Shown: positions 1 through 8,130, counted from the first letter of the stretch. The stretch: DNA of 64,000 bases from Acidimicrobiales bacterium (GCA_028285495.1 JANQPB010000016.1:1-64000); one strand, 5' to 3'. The notes: generated by a model not told the origin, from the letters alone. Numbers and translations: made by a program.

Positions 1-104
1 ACTTCTACAATCACCACCGATCCCACGGCGCACTCGACTGGGCCACACCCATCACCACCCTCGACCAGCTCACCGGGGACAACCTCCCCGCAGAGCACAA
101 CTAG
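1..104 (+). CDS. IS481-type transposase, C-terminal fragment (cut by window edge)
   Basis: The frame open from base 3 ends at a TAG at 102-104 and reads FYNHHRSHGALDWATP followed by a short tail ending PAEHN. The YNxxRPHxAL-W-TP pattern is the typical end of the DDE integrase (rve) domain in IS481/IS3-type transposases; here the usual Pro after Arg is Ser. Only the last 33 or so residues are visible, so the catalytic triad cannot be checked and it is unknown whether the element is intact to the left. It marks the start of an accessory stretch that also contains a broken integrase. Confidence 0.75.
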   Translation, partial: FYNHHRSHGALDWATPITTLDQLTGDNLPAEHN

Positions 105-290
105 CCCGCTGGGGATGTCGGCCTCGCGCACCGAGACCGTCACATCTGCTGTCGGTCTGCCGCCCAGGCCCTGAAGCCAACGCCAAAGCCGATGCCAGAC
201 GGTCATCAAGGGCCAACCTAGACCCGCCTGACAGCCGCCAGGTATCGGCACCAGTGCTGCGCTCGGGATCACCGGTTGCCTGACTCGGAT

Positions 291-307
291 CGCCACCGTC
301 GGTGGCG
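291..307. terminator. Hairpin between the transposase fragment and the first minus-strand gene
   Basis: Perfect 7-bp stem CGCCACC/GGTGGCG with a GTC loop. There is no T-tract. It lies between the plus-strand transposase end and the minus-strand gene ending at 368, so it could end transcription from either side. Bases 105-290 otherwise hold nothing recognisable. Confidence 0.35.
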
Positions 308-367
308 GGTGACTCCCTGCGGGCCGCAACCTCGATGTCGGCTACGAAGATCGGCCGCTCATGCTAT

Positions 368-676
368 TCACAAGGACAGGAAGACCACGTAGCTTCGGGC
401 CTTGTTCGCTGCGGCAAGAACGGTCTCGACGCGCTCGATCATCGACAAGCGCTGCTCGGGGTCTCGTCGAAGTTGTTCGTACTCTCGCCACGCCCTGACA
501 TCGGCCAGGAGATCATCGAGCTGCAGGGCGTTGAAAGCGGCGTCCTCGTAGTAGTCGACAGCCGACAGGAGGCGCACTCCCCCGACGTCGCTCCAGTCGG
601 GGATCGAGATGCCCCCGATTCTTGCGGTCTCACTCTCTGGAGCGAAGAGGGTCCGGCGAACCGACAGCGAAATCAC
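368..676 (-). CDS. Hypothetical protein, 102 aa
   Basis: Not assigned to a family. The minus-strand frame has a protein-like composition (alternating hydrophobic and charged residues, a helical stretch with LDDLLADVRAWREYEQL), whereas the overlapping plus-strand frame reads like a shadow. The likely start is GTG at 676. The frame stays open a little further upstream and would add a hydrophobic stretch (GFGILVAVISL), but no ATG/GTG is present there, so a lost or truncated N-terminal membrane segment is possible. It lies in the accessory stretch with no functional neighbours. Confidence 0.4.
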   Translation of the reverse strand: MISLSVRRTLFAPESETARIGGISIPDWSDVGGVRLLSAVDYYEDAAFNALQLDDLLADVRAWREYEQLRRDPEQRLSMIERVETVLAAANKARSYVVFLSL

Positions 677-835
677 GGCGACGAGTATCCCAAACCCGAA
701 CCTCCAGCCCCGAACAAGGGCGCGTGAACACCACCCGAGCGCTCAGGTTCACCCGCTCGCAGAATCCCCAGGTCACCGAGCGTGACGGCCAGCTGGTGAA
801 GTCAAGGCCACCGGTCTCGGCACTCCAACCCGGTG

Positions 836-1174
836 TCACCAGTTGTCTCTCGGCCGGGCGGCGTCCTCTTCGTTCCAAACAGAGAACCGTCGATCAGGTC
901 CGTGCTCAGCTTCAGCGACGGCGCGAGCCTCAGCGGAGTTACGGGCGCTGAACCGAATCCGTTGGATTTCCGACTCGTCATCGCTCCAGACAAGGCCGAC
1001 GTAGGTCTTGAGACCCGCCGCGGGATCGTAGGTTCGATAGACCTCGCCGCCCGGCCAGTCGGGCTCGTACACCTCCAGGGCGCTGGTTGCTAGATCACGC
1101 TTGCGAAAATCAGTCGACTCGGTTGCCTGCTCCATCAGGAACCTCTGCACCTCAGGCCATCGCAGCTCTCGCAT
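836..1174 (-). CDS. Hypothetical protein, 112 aa
   Basis: No family recognised. The 112-residue sequence is acidic and well mixed (for example YEPDWPGGEVYRTYDP and GLVWSDDESEIQRIRF). The ATG start at 1174 has a GGAG about seven bases upstream. It sits 33 bp downstream of the 63-residue gene 1208-1399 on the same strand, so the two are probably cotranscribed. The lack of insertion-element or toxin motifs leaves the function open. Confidence 0.5.
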   Translation of the reverse strand: MRELRWPEVQRFLMEQATESTDFRKRDLATSALEVYEPDWPGGEVYRTYDPAAGLKTYVGLVWSDDESEIQRIRFSARNSAEARAVAEAEHGPDRRFSVWNEEDAARPRDNW

Positions 1175-1207
1175 ACAGAACTCCAGTACCTCGATTGCTC
1201 CCCAAGG

Positions 1208-1399
1208 TCAGCTGGCTGCCCAGCCGATGGGCCCACTGACCGCGTCGGAGCGCTCCATTACCTTGGACCGCAGCAGCGCCGTCAGGTCAACCAGGAGATG
1301 CTCCGACTCCCGGACTCCGTCGAATCGCTCCGCGACGACCTCGATCAAATCGAGTCGCTCCCTCAGCTCGTCTCGCACCGACCAATCGACGTTCCTCAC
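1208..1399 (-). CDS. Hypothetical small helical protein, 63 aa
   Basis: Starts with GTG at 1399. The protein is strongly helical and rich in Glu/Arg/Leu (RDELRERLDLIEVVAERF). It precedes gene 836-1174 on the same strand by 33 bp, making a likely two-gene unit. No catalytic motif is visible. A small cytoplasmic partner or antitoxin-like protein is conceivable, but nothing in the sequence proves it. Confidence 0.4.
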   Translation of the reverse strand: MRNVDWSVRDELRERLDLIEVVAERFDGVRESEHLLVDLTALLRSKVMERSDAVSGPIGWAAS

Positions 1400-1460
1400 C
1401 GAGCAACCACCCTATGGCTCGACCGCAGCACTACGGCACGATTCGAGCGCTCGGAAACAC

Positions 1461-1874
1461 TCAGCTTCCGATGACGCTGGCCAACTCGCTCTCGGCCGAG
1501 ACCTCAACGGGTGGAATCCCTCGGAATGCTCGAAGGACCCGAATCTCGCCGACGATGTTGCTGTTGAACTCGTCAAGCTGCTCGGCAGGAATCCAGTACT
1601 CCGTATGAACCGCGGCGTCACCCACCACCTGGCAGTCGAACCGGCCGAGATAGCTGGCCTCGACATCAAACGCCGTCACGAACCCGGTCTCGTCATCAGA
1701 GGCGTTCCAGTCACGAGCGATCTGCACCGCGTACTCCTCGTTGGTCACCGGATAGAAGATCGGCTGATCTGGCAGACGAGGAGGCCAAGCCCGGAACCCC
1801 TCGTCCGCGACCAACTTCAACTCGGCCGGACCTGTCGGCCGGTAGAGGGTCGTCGTTGCAGGTGTGTCCTTCAT
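1461..1874 (-). CDS. Small protein resembling those annotated ADP-ribosylation/crystallin J1, 137 aa
   Basis: The sequence has the LYRPTGPAEL N-terminal block, FRAWPPRLPDQPIFYPV, NEEYAVQIARDWN and EYWIPAEQLDEFN. I recall these blocks from a conserved family of about 110-130 residue bacterial proteins usually labelled ADP-ribosylation/crystallin J1-like; the biochemical function is not established. The ATG at 1874 is preceded by a good GGAGG Shine-Dalgarno 7 nt upstream, and a TAGGAT -10-like hexamer lies at 1898-1903. It is immediately divergent from the remains of the integrase gene, which appears to have been cut at this junction. Confidence 0.75.
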   Translation of the reverse strand: MKDTPATTTLYRPTGPAELKLVADEGFRAWPPRLPDQPIFYPVTNEEYAVQIARDWNASDDETGFVTAFDVEASYLGRFDCQVVGDAAVHTEYWIPAEQLDEFNSNIVGEIRVLRAFRGIPPVEVSAESELASVIGS

Positions 1875-1925
1875 CGCAGGCCTCCGGGCAAACCCCGATC
1901 CTACGCTCGACGAACCCTCGGCTCG

Positions 1926-2625
1926 TTTCGGTCGATGATCGGCGCTGCCGTCGACATGGAGGTCATCGGCCGCTCACCTTGTCGAGGGATCAAGCTCCCC
2001 GCGCCGAGGACGGAAGAGAAGCGAGTCGTGACGCCGGCCGAGCTGCACGCCCTAGCGGACGCCATCGGCCCGGAGTGGCGAGCGATGGTCTACCTGTCCG
2101 GCGTGATGGGGTTGCGCTTCGGTGAGGTCGCTGCCCTCCAGGTCGCCGACATCGACTTCGACCGCCAACGGCTGTCGATCACGAAGGCCGTAGCCGAGGG
2201 TGCCGGCCGGCTGACGGTCGGCCCGCCAAAGACGGCATCGAGCAACCGGACGCTTGACCTGCCGGACCAGCTGGTCGAGGAGATCCGACAGCACGTCGAC
2301 CTCCTGGTCCTCAGCCAGCCGACCGATCTCCTGTTCGCCGACCACTTCGGCGGACCGCTGAGCGAGCAACTTTCGTGACCGGGTGTTCGTCCCAGCTGTC
2401 CGCAAGGCCGGCGTCGATGGTCTGACGTTCCATGGTCTCCGCCATTCGGCTGCCACGACCTGGATGGCCTCGGGCGCTGACGCCTGGACGGTCCAACGCC
2501 TGCTCGGGCATACCGATCCGAGCCTGGTCCTCCGTCTCTATGCACATGCGTCCGATGACGCAGTTCGTCGCAGCGGCGAGCAGGCAGCTCGGATCTACTG
2601 GTCCGTCGACCCCTCGTCTAGCTGA
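1926..2625 (+). pseudogene. Tyrosine recombinase/integrase, N-terminally truncated and frameshifted
   Basis: The catalytic domain of a phage-type tyrosine integrase is recognisable in two frames. Frame one (about 1926 to the TGA at 2376-2378) carries GLRFGE with the first catalytic Arg and the beta-hairpin Lys in PPKTASSNRT. After a +1 shift around 2360-2370, frame two runs to 2625 with HGLRHSAATTW (H-x-x-R), LLGHTDP and the nucleophilic Tyr in LRLYAH. All catalytic residues survive, but the protein is split and the core-binding N-terminal domain is missing. Homology begins abruptly next to gene 1461-1874. It is therefore an inactivated remnant of an integrative element; a sequencing indel could explain the shift but not the missing N-terminus. 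Confidence 0.85.
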
Positions 2626-2689
2626 GGACAAAATTCGGCCCGAAACCTGCCGAAGGGCAAAGCAGGTCTGAATCAACGGAGGCGCAGGC

Positions 2690-2917
2690 ATGGCGAGTAT
2701 CAGGATGTTCAGCCAGACGGCAGGTGAATGGGTTGGCACCGAGTATGCGGCACAGCGCCTCTGCGACTACCGACGGAAGAAGGACAAGAGCATCATCGCC
2801 TGCTTCTGCGAGAGCCGCGACGATGCGGTTCACGGCGCGCAATGGAGGCCGGTCTACCTGCGTAGACCGAACTTGTTCGTGGTCCGCTCGCGACCGTGGC
2901 GGAGCTACCGCAACTGA
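2690..2917 (+). CDS. Hypothetical protein, 75 aa
   Basis: ATG at 2690 has a GGAGG eight bases upstream, and codon third positions are G/C-rich as in neighbouring genes. The product is basic and aromatic (CDYRRKKDKSIIACFC, ending RPWRSYRN). It follows the integrase remnant by 64 bp, so it may be cargo of the decayed element. No family recognised. An overlapping minus-strand frame at 2618-2974 looks less like protein. Confidence 0.4.
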   Translation: MASIRMFSQTAGEWVGTEYAAQRLCDYRRKKDKSIIACFCESRDDAVHGAQWRPVYLRRPNLFVVRSRPWRSYRN

Positions 2918-3064
2918 GCCACACCCGGTCGATGCTGGCGAGGTCGTAAAGGTCCAGGATTCGAGCATGCGCACGACACCACATCGACCACTTGTTCGGG
3001 TCGATATCGAATGCGCGTATCGTGGATCACGGCGAACCCGATCGCGTGCACATGTTAGGTGAGA

Positions 3065-3256
3065 TTACCCAACAGGTAGGCTTTCTTGAAGAAGGTTCGC
3101 GCAGGGCAGAGTCCGCATCAAACATCTACGAAGCGGGTCGTTTTTCTTCGCGGCCCGCTGACGCCAGCTCCGCAGCCCGGTCGCGGCGAGGCCGATCCCG
3201 GAGAGCGCGGCGACGAGCTCGAGCACGTACAGCGCGACCTCGAACTCCAGGCCCAT
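3065..3256 (-). CDS. Small single-pass membrane protein, 63 aa
   Basis: The N-terminal half is one hydrophobic helix (about residues 5-27, VALYVLELVAALSGIGLAATGL) followed by basic residues (RSWRQRAAKK), the layout of a small bacterial membrane protein. ATG at 3256 is preceded at exactly six bases by TACGCT, the leaderless-promoter arrangement seen at several other genes here, which supports it as a real transcribed gene. The C-terminal 20 residues look less constrained. Function unknown. Confidence 0.45.
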   Translation of the reverse strand: MGLEFEVALYVLELVAALSGIGLAATGLRSWRQRAAKKNDPLRRCLMRTLPCANLLQESLPVG

Positions 3257-3417
3257 GCCGTGAGCGTAGCACCGCCGCGTTTGGAGCAGGCCCGCAACTA
3301 CCGACGTCTCGTGCGTGCTCGATGGGGGGGACGGGCATCAATTCGGGGCCAACGTGGGCCGAGGGTGACGTTCCGCAGCTGATCGCCCCCACGAGGTTGC
3401 CAGGCCACGGTTCAGTT

Positions 3418-3445
3418 CGCCGTCGCGCCATCGCCGTCGCGCCAT
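3418..3445. repeat. Two tandem copies of a 14-bp unit
   Basis: The unit CGCCGTCGCGCCAT occurs twice head to tail. The surrounding 3257-3512 has no gene that I can support. Possible slippage product; no function seen. Confidence 0.6.
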
Positions 3446-3512
3446 AGAAGTGCCATGGACTTGAGCCTGTTGGCTTCTCCCCGATGGCCCACCGCCATGA
3501 CCAGGGGTTACG

Positions 3513-3588
3513 TGGAGCCTCCTGTGAGAATCGAACTCACGACCTTTTCCTTACCATGGAAACGCTCTGCCGACTGAGCTAAGGAGGC
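3513..3588 (-). tRNA. tRNA-Thr (GGT anticodon)
   Basis: The minus strand folds as a complete cloverleaf. The acceptor stem is GCCTCCT/AGGAGGC and the D stem GCTC/GAGC. The anticodon stem TTTCC/GGAAA carries the loop ATGGTAA (anticodon GGT), and the T arm is GTGAG-TTCGATT-CTCAC. CCA is encoded at the 3' end. tRNA genes are common attachment sites, and an integrase remnant lies about 0.9 kb away, but I found no second copy of the tRNA 3' end in the left 3.5 kb. Confidence 0.97.
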
Positions 3589-3679
3589 GTCTGGGCCCGC
3601 GAACGGGCCGTCCTAGAGTCTGCCACGGCTCTCGGACCCATCAAACCCGGATCCCCAGAATCTCGGGCGCCCGACGCCA

Positions 3680-5170
3680 CTACCGGGTGGCGACCGCGAC
3701 CGACCCGACCGGCACCGCGACCCCGCCTTCGAAGCGGACGACGGTGACGACCTCGGCTCCGTCATCGACGGCCGTGACCGGCCACGCTCGAACCGACTCG
3801 GCCAGGCCGGACACGACCACGCCAGCCGCCAATGCGCTGGCGACCGGCGTCGGTTCGTCGGTCGCCGCCCGGGCGACCGCTTCGATGGCCAGCAGCACGG
3901 CGTCGGCCGTTCGGGCTTCGGCGACACGGTCCGCCGACCCGGTGCCGAGCTCGGCCGCCAACACCACGGCGAAGCGATCGAGGGCATCGGCGGTCGCCGG
4001 TCGCGGCCAGCCGACCAGCTCGAGGCCATCGAGTGACTCGGCGACCACGCCGCCGTCGGCCCGTCGATCGACCGCCACCACCGGCAACTCGACGCCGGCG
4101 CTGCGCATCGCATCGAGCACCGCTACCGCGCCGTCGACGCCGAGGGCGACGAACACGACGTCGGGCGGCTCCTGGATCGGCGAGGCCGGCTCGACGGCGT
4201 CGAGCAGCTCACCGGGATCGACGCCGCCATCGCCGACGCCGAGCTCGGACACCACGACCCCGCCCCCGGCCTCCAGTGCCGAGGCGAAGGCGTTGGCCAC
4301 CAACTCGTCCTCCGCAGACTCGCCGAGCACGACCACCGCCCGTCGCCACGACTGCGCCAACACGTGCCCCGCCGCCGCGTCGCCGAGCACCGCCCCATCC
4401 GGCCCGAGCAGGAATCGGCGCTCCGACGGCACCGCCAGAGCGGGATCAACCGACCGGGGGAACAGCACCGGAACCCGCCCGTCGACCACCTCGCCGACCC
4501 GGAGGCCGACCTCGAGCGACGACGGCCCGACGATCACCGCCGGCCCCCGCTCCAACAACGCCGACACCGCCTCGACCGACGCCAACGGACTCCCGCCGGC
4601 CCCGACCGCCACCACGTCCACCGGCCGACCCAACACACCGCCCTCACACGTTGCCGCCTCCGCCATCACCCGGGCGCCGACAACGCCAACCGGGACCGTC
4701 CCGACGGCGCCATCCGGCACCAACCCGACCGGCTCGTCGACGACCACCCCGATGGCTACTGGCTCGTCGACTGCGCCGGCCCCGCCAGGCGATCGACAGG
4801 GGCCTGCGGCCACCGGATCGAGCAGCCGACCGACGACGGGCGACCACGGGCTCGGCTCGCCGCCGGCGCCTTCCACGCCGGCCGACTCGACCGCCTCGCC
4901 ACCACCCGCTGCGCCGACACCGACGCCGTCGAGGTCAAGTCGATCGCCGAGACCGAGCGAGGACGAACGGGCATCGGCCGGCCCCCCGGCCGCGGCCCCG
5001 CCGGGCGCAAGACCCGAGTCCCGGGACCACCAACCCTGGGCGTCACCGAGGACAACGAGCATCGACGACACGACGGCCAACCCGGCCACCACGCCGGCCC
5101 GGCGACGGCGAGCCACCGCCCGCCGATCGCGCCTCGGACCCACCCGACCGGCCACGGTCGCCCCCACCAC
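3680..5170 (-). CDS. Membrane-anchored type I periplasmic-binding-protein-like protein
   Basis: 496 aa, GTG start. A very basic N-terminus is followed by a hydrophobic anchor (about residues 26-42, AGVVAGLAVVSSMLVVL) and a Gly/Ala-rich low-complexity linker to about residue 120. The rest resembles the type I periplasmic-binding fold used by branched-chain amino acid receptors: GAVGTVPVGVV, GPAVIVGPSSLEVG, RVPVLFPRSVDP, AVVVLGESAEDE, DVVFVALGVDGAVAVLDAMRSAGVELPVVAVD. It is the last gene of a three-gene operon, 15 bp after the OmpA-like gene. No permease or ATPase of an ABC importer is adjacent, so a sensory or scaffold role is as likely as transport. Confidence 0.75.
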   Translation of the reverse strand: MVGATVAGRVGPRRDRRAVARRRRAGVVAGLAVVSSMLVVLGDAQGWWSRDSGLAPGGAAAGGPADARSSSLGLGDRLDLDGVGVGAAGGGEAVESAGVEGAGGEPSPWSPVVGRLLDPVAAGPCRSPGGAGAVDEPVAIGVVVDEPVGLVPDGAVGTVPVGVVGARVMAEAATCEGGVLGRPVDVVAVGAGGSPLASVEAVSALLERGPAVIVGPSSLEVGLRVGEVVDGRVPVLFPRSVDPALAVPSERRFLLGPDGAVLGDAAAGHVLAQSWRRAVVVLGESAEDELVANAFASALEAGGGVVVSELGVGDGGVDPGELLDAVEPASPIQEPPDVVFVALGVDGAVAVLDAMRSAGVELPVVAVDRRADGGVVAESLDGLELVGWPRPATADALDRFAVVLAAELGTGSADRVAEARTADAVLLAIEAVARAATDEPTPVASALAAGVVVSGLAESVRAWPVTAVDDGAEVVTVVRFEGGVAVPVGSVAVATR

Positions 5171-5185
5171 ACCGGCCCCCAGGCC

Positions 5186-6043
5186 TCAGCCGGCCGACGG
5201 CGTCAGCAGGTTCTGGAATCGGACGACCACGGTGCCGCCTGGTGGGTTCGCCTCGACCGATCCGACCGCCTCACCATCAACCGAGGCCGGGCCGACGACC
5301 GTCAGGACACGCTCGGGCACGATCCCGGCCGCCACCAGAGCGTCGGCCACGGCCGTGACCCGGGCCAGGGCGACAGCCGAGTCGGCCTCGGCCCCGTCGC
5401 TCGTCGCCGCTCGACCGATCACGACGGCCGACGCCTGTGGTCGGGCCGCCAGCAGCTCGACGGCAGGAGCCAGGACCGCCGGCCCGTCGTCGGGCAGTCC
5501 GACGTCACCGCCCTCGAAGCGGATCGCTTCGGCCAGCTCGACCTGGAGATCGCCGATGCGATCCGATGCCTCCGGATGCCACGTCACCGCAACATCGATC
5601 GCCGACGGATCACGATCCAACCGCCTGGCCACCAGATCGCTGACCTCGGTCACCACCGACCAGGTCGGCGCCGACCCGTCCAGCCGGAGCGACCCGTCCG
5701 GGCCGACCAGCAGCCGCCGGGCCGGGGCCGGACCGTCCGGCGGCTGGCCAACGCCGCCGGGCCAGTCGGCCGGGGCGACGACCTCGCCGGACGGGACCGG
5801 GTCGTCGGTAACCAGCAGGCTCGGGTCGCTGCCGAGTCCCTCCCCGTCGCCGGCGTTCGGCCGGGTGATCGGCGAGGCCCCTTTGCCGACCGCGACGTCG
5901 ATGCCCGGCAGCGACGACAGCTCGGCGGGCAACCGCCCGTGCTTGGCCAGGTTGAGCGCAACCAGCCATCCGTTGGCGGCGAGCAACGTGATCAGGGTGA
6001 GGAAGCCGAGCGTCCGGAGCGCGAACGATCGGCCGATGGTCAC
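5186..6043 (-). CDS. Membrane protein with C-terminal OmpA-like domain
   Basis: 285 aa. One N-terminal transmembrane helix (about residues 10-32, TLGFLTLITLLAANGWLVAL) precedes an extracytoplasmic region. Residues about 200-275 match the OmpA/MotB peptidoglycan-associated pattern: SAVVIGRAATSDG, an Ala-rich helix VALARVTAVADALVAAGIVPERVLTVVG. The family would bind the cell wall; the usual Asp/Arg diaminopimelate ligands are not clearly conserved, so binding is uncertain. The GTG start overlaps the TGA of the upstream ATPase-like gene (GTGA), implying translational coupling. Confidence 0.7.
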   Translation of the reverse strand: MTIGRSFALRTLGFLTLITLLAANGWLVALNLAKHGRLPAELSSLPGIDVAVGKGASPITRPNAGDGEGLGSDPSLLVTDDPVPSGEVVAPADWPGGVGQPPDGPAPARRLLVGPDGSLRLDGSAPTWSVVTEVSDLVARRLDRDPSAIDVAVTWHPEASDRIGDLQVELAEAIRFEGGDVGLPDDGPAVLAPAVELLAARPQASAVVIGRAATSDGAEADSAVALARVTAVADALVAAGIVPERVLTVVGPASVDGEAVGSVEANPPGGTVVVRFQNLLTPSAG

Positions 6044-7194
6044 ACGAACAGGTAGGCGGCACCGAGGCCGGCCGCCACGACGGTGAGCAGCACCAGGACA
6101 GCGAGGAGCCCGGACGGGAAACGCGACCGACCGAGGATGTCGTGCTCGTCGGTGTCGGGGCTGAACAGGTTGATCGGGTCATCCTCGGTGACCCGATCCT
6201 CGCCCCATCCCGAGCCGCTCGGATTGGTCGCCGCCGTCGCCGGTCGGGTCGCCGGTCGGGCCGCCGATCGGTCGGCCGAGCCGGCCAGCCGATGGGTCAC
6301 CTGCCCGCCGCCGTCGTCGGGTGGCACGGTCACTCGCTCGGGCACCTGCACCGCCGACAACTGGATGGTCGGTTCCGGCCGGAACTCGGGCTCGGCCGGC
6401 CGGCGGGCATCGTGCCGGACCGCCGGCGCTGCGCCACCGATGACCTTCCCGTCGAGCAGGTTGGCCGGGCTCTCGTAGAGCACGCCGATGGCCGCACCGA
6501 CGGCCGTGGCCAGGCCGGCCACGTCGACCTGGCCGGAGTGCAGGAGGTCGGGCGACACATCGATCCACCCGTACCGGGCGATCGTGTAGGCGCCGTTCTG
6601 GCCGACGATGCGGACCGGTTCGTCGGCACCGACCTGCTGGTTCTCCATGGCCTCGAGGACCTCGAAGTCACGCATCCGGGCCTGCCACCCGCGACCGGAC
6701 CCGACGCACACGAGGTCGTCGACCTGTTCCCCGATGGCCCGAGCGGTCGCAACCGGCGCCAGGTCGACCCGGTGGAGATCGAGGCCGATGTCAAAAGCGG
6801 TCTTCACCGCCTGGTCGATCGACCGGATCGGCACGAACGCCACCCCGAGGCCGCCGGCGCAGACGAAGGGCTGGGCCAGCCGGGTGGCCTGGGCCCCGAG
6901 CCAACCGGCCATCTTGGGACCGCTGCCGACCCCTGCGTTGCGAGGGCCGATGGTCAGGCCGGTGCGCACGTCCGAGCGGGCGCTCACACCGAGGGCGACG
7001 ACCAACGTGTCGAGGGCGACGCCGACGACCGATGGCTCGATCACGCCATCGCGGTCGATGCCGGGTTGGCTGTAGGGGACCTCGGCAACGGCAACGATCT
7101 CGTGGCGGTCACCGTCGACCCGGACCCCTCGGACGGCGCTTCGACCAACTTCGACACCGAGAACACCCGGTGTCGGCGTGCGATGATCACCCAT
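6040..7194 (-). CDS. Actin-like (ASKHA/PilM-like) ATPase domain protein with C-terminal membrane anchor
   Basis: 384 aa. Residues 10-30 (GVLGVEVGRSAVRGVRVDG) look like the phosphate-1 loop of actin/Hsp70-fold proteins such as PilM. The region GIDRDGVIEPSVVGVALDTL and the paired hydrophobic strands further on fit the same fold. A Pro/Arg-rich linker (about 265-340) leads to a single C-terminal transmembrane helix (about 363-384). PilM normally has no anchor and works with PilN/PilO; here the partners are an OmpA-like protein and a binding-protein-like protein. First gene of the operon, ATG at 7194. The ASKHA call rests on motif resemblance, not on a search. Confidence 0.65.
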   Translation of the reverse strand: MGDHRTPTPGVLGVEVGRSAVRGVRVDGDRHEIVAVAEVPYSQPGIDRDGVIEPSVVGVALDTLVVALGVSARSDVRTGLTIGPRNAGVGSGPKMAGWLGAQATRLAQPFVCAGGLGVAFVPIRSIDQAVKTAFDIGLDLHRVDLAPVATARAIGEQVDDLVCVGSGRGWQARMRDFEVLEAMENQQVGADEPVRIVGQNGAYTIARYGWIDVSPDLLHSGQVDVAGLATAVGAAIGVLYESPANLLDGKVIGGAAPAVRHDARRPAEPEFRPEPTIQLSAVQVPERVTVPPDDGGGQVTHRLAGSADRSAARPATRPATAATNPSGSGWGEDRVTEDDPINLFSPDTDEHDILGRSRFPSGLLAVLVLLTVVAAGLGAAYLFV

Positions 7195-7343
7195 GTGGCT
7201 CGCGAGGTCCCTTCGCCATGGTTCGACAAATTTGCAGCACCCGCGATGTTACGCTATTCGCCGTCGAAGGTGAAGTACCCCGAAGGCCCATTCGGATCTC
7301 GTCCGGGTCGGGACCGCCACCCCGCCGCCTACGCTGAGCCCCG

Positions 7344-7829
7344 ATGTTGATCCGCCGGGCCACCACGGCCGACGCCGAGGCCATCAGCACCATCTACAAC
7401 CGCGAGGTGACCGGGGGGACGGCCACGCTCGACCTGGTGCCACGCTCCGTGACCGAGCAGGAGCAGTGGATCCGTGACCGGTCTGGCGGGCTGGCGGCGC
7501 TGGTGGCGGAGGCGGGTGGCACGGTCGTCGGGTTCGCCGCCCTCAGCTTCTATCGCGATCGCCCCGGGTATCGGACCTCGGTCGAGGACTCGATCTACAT
7601 CGCCCCCGGTCAGCAGGGCGCGGGTGTCGGCTCTCGGTTGCTCGGCGAGCTGGTGACGACGGCGGCCAACCACGGCTTCCATGCCATGTTCGCCCGAATC
7701 GTCGGTCCGCAGGAGGCGAGCGTGGCCCTGCATCGCCGGCACGGGTTCGAACTGGTCGGCGTCGAGCGCGAGGTGGCCCGCAAGTTCGGCCGCTGGCACG
7801 ACGTGGCCCTGCTCCAGCGTCTGCTGTAG
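7344..7829 (+). CDS. GNAT family N-acetyltransferase, phosphinothricin acetyltransferase-like
   Basis: 161 aa, the family's usual length. IRRATTADAEAISTIYNREV is the typical start of the Pat/Bar subfamily, and the acetyl-CoA loop is QQGAGVGSRLLGELV. The C-terminal part, HRRHGFELVGVEREVARKFGRWHDVALLQRLL, matches the GF-x-VG-x-x-x-VG-x-K-x-GxWxD block of methionine sulfone/phosphinothricin acetyltransferases. It would acetylate an amino group of a small amino acid analogue. ATG at 7344 lies eight bases after TACGCT, so a leaderless or near-leaderless transcript is likely. Divergent from the ATPase-like gene. Confidence 0.9.
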   Translation: MLIRRATTADAEAISTIYNREVTGGTATLDLVPRSVTEQEQWIRDRSGGLAALVAEAGGTVVGFAALSFYRDRPGYRTSVEDSIYIAPGQQGAGVGSRLLGELVTTAANHGFHAMFARIVGPQEASVALHRRHGFELVGVEREVARKFGRWHDVALLQRLL

Positions 7830-7877
7830 GGCCCCCGACCTGCAGGTGCGAGTTCCCGCCGACCGGCGGATCTCGAG

Positions 7878-7898
7878 GTGGCGGCCGAAGGCCGCCAC
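7878..7898. terminator. Bidirectional hairpin between the GNAT gene and tRNA-Tyr
   Basis: Perfect 9-bp stem GTGGCGGCC/GGCCGCCAC with a GAA loop, placed between the convergent GNAT gene (ends 7829) and tRNA-Tyr (3' end 7903). No T-tract, as is common in high-GC actinobacteria. Confidence 0.7.
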
Positions 7899-7902
7899 AC
7901 CG

Positions 7903-7984
7903 TGGGCCGGGTAGGATTCGAACCTACGTAGGCGTAACCGGCGGATTTACAGTCCGCTCCCTTTGGCCACTCGGGCACCGACCC
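7903..7984 (-). tRNA. tRNA-Tyr (GTA anticodon)
   Basis: Class II tRNA of 82 nt on the minus strand. The acceptor stem is GGGTCGG/CCGGCCC (one G-U) and the anticodon stem GCGGA/TCCGC carries the loop CTGTAAA (anticodon GTA). There is a long variable arm, and the T arm is GTAGG-TTCGAAT-CCTAC. CCA is not encoded. Confidence 0.97.
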
Positions 7985-8028
7985 AGAAGCAGCGTCGCCG
8001 CCGAAACGTCGCAGCTGCCAGCCCTTTG

Positions 8029-8058
8029 AGGGTAGCGGGATCGCCGAACGAACGGTCA
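8029..8058 (-). promoter_or_regulatory. Promoter of tRNA-Tyr
   Basis: On the minus strand a TGACCG -35-like element (8053-8058) and TACCCT -10-like element (8029-8034) are separated by 18 bp, about 45 bp upstream of the tRNA 5' end. It is divergent from the yajQ promoter. Confidence 0.5.
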
Positions 8059-8130
8059 CCCGATTTCGTCGCCGACACCGCAGCGACGGCGGCGGACCAC
8101 ACCCGTCCCCATCGCCAGTAGGTTGGAGCC

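Noticed and set aside
2618..2974. 118-codon minus-strand frame overlapping the 2690-2917 gene
   Set aside because: No ribosome-binding site, Ser/Arg/Ala-biased composition; the plus-strand frame has a GGAGG at good spacing.
3418..3445. Tandem 14-bp repeat as a possible CRISPR or att core
   Set aside because: Only two copies with no spacer, and no match to the tRNA-Thr 3' end.
3513..3588. tRNA-Thr as attachment site of the broken integrase
   Set aside because: No second copy of the tRNA 3' end was found in the left 3.5 kb, so the link stays unproven.
3687..6086. 799-codon plus-strand frame, Thr/Pro/Ser/Arg-rich
   Set aside because: Antisense shadow of the binding-protein and OmpA-like genes; low-complexity composition, no start signal, and the minus strand has recognisable folds.
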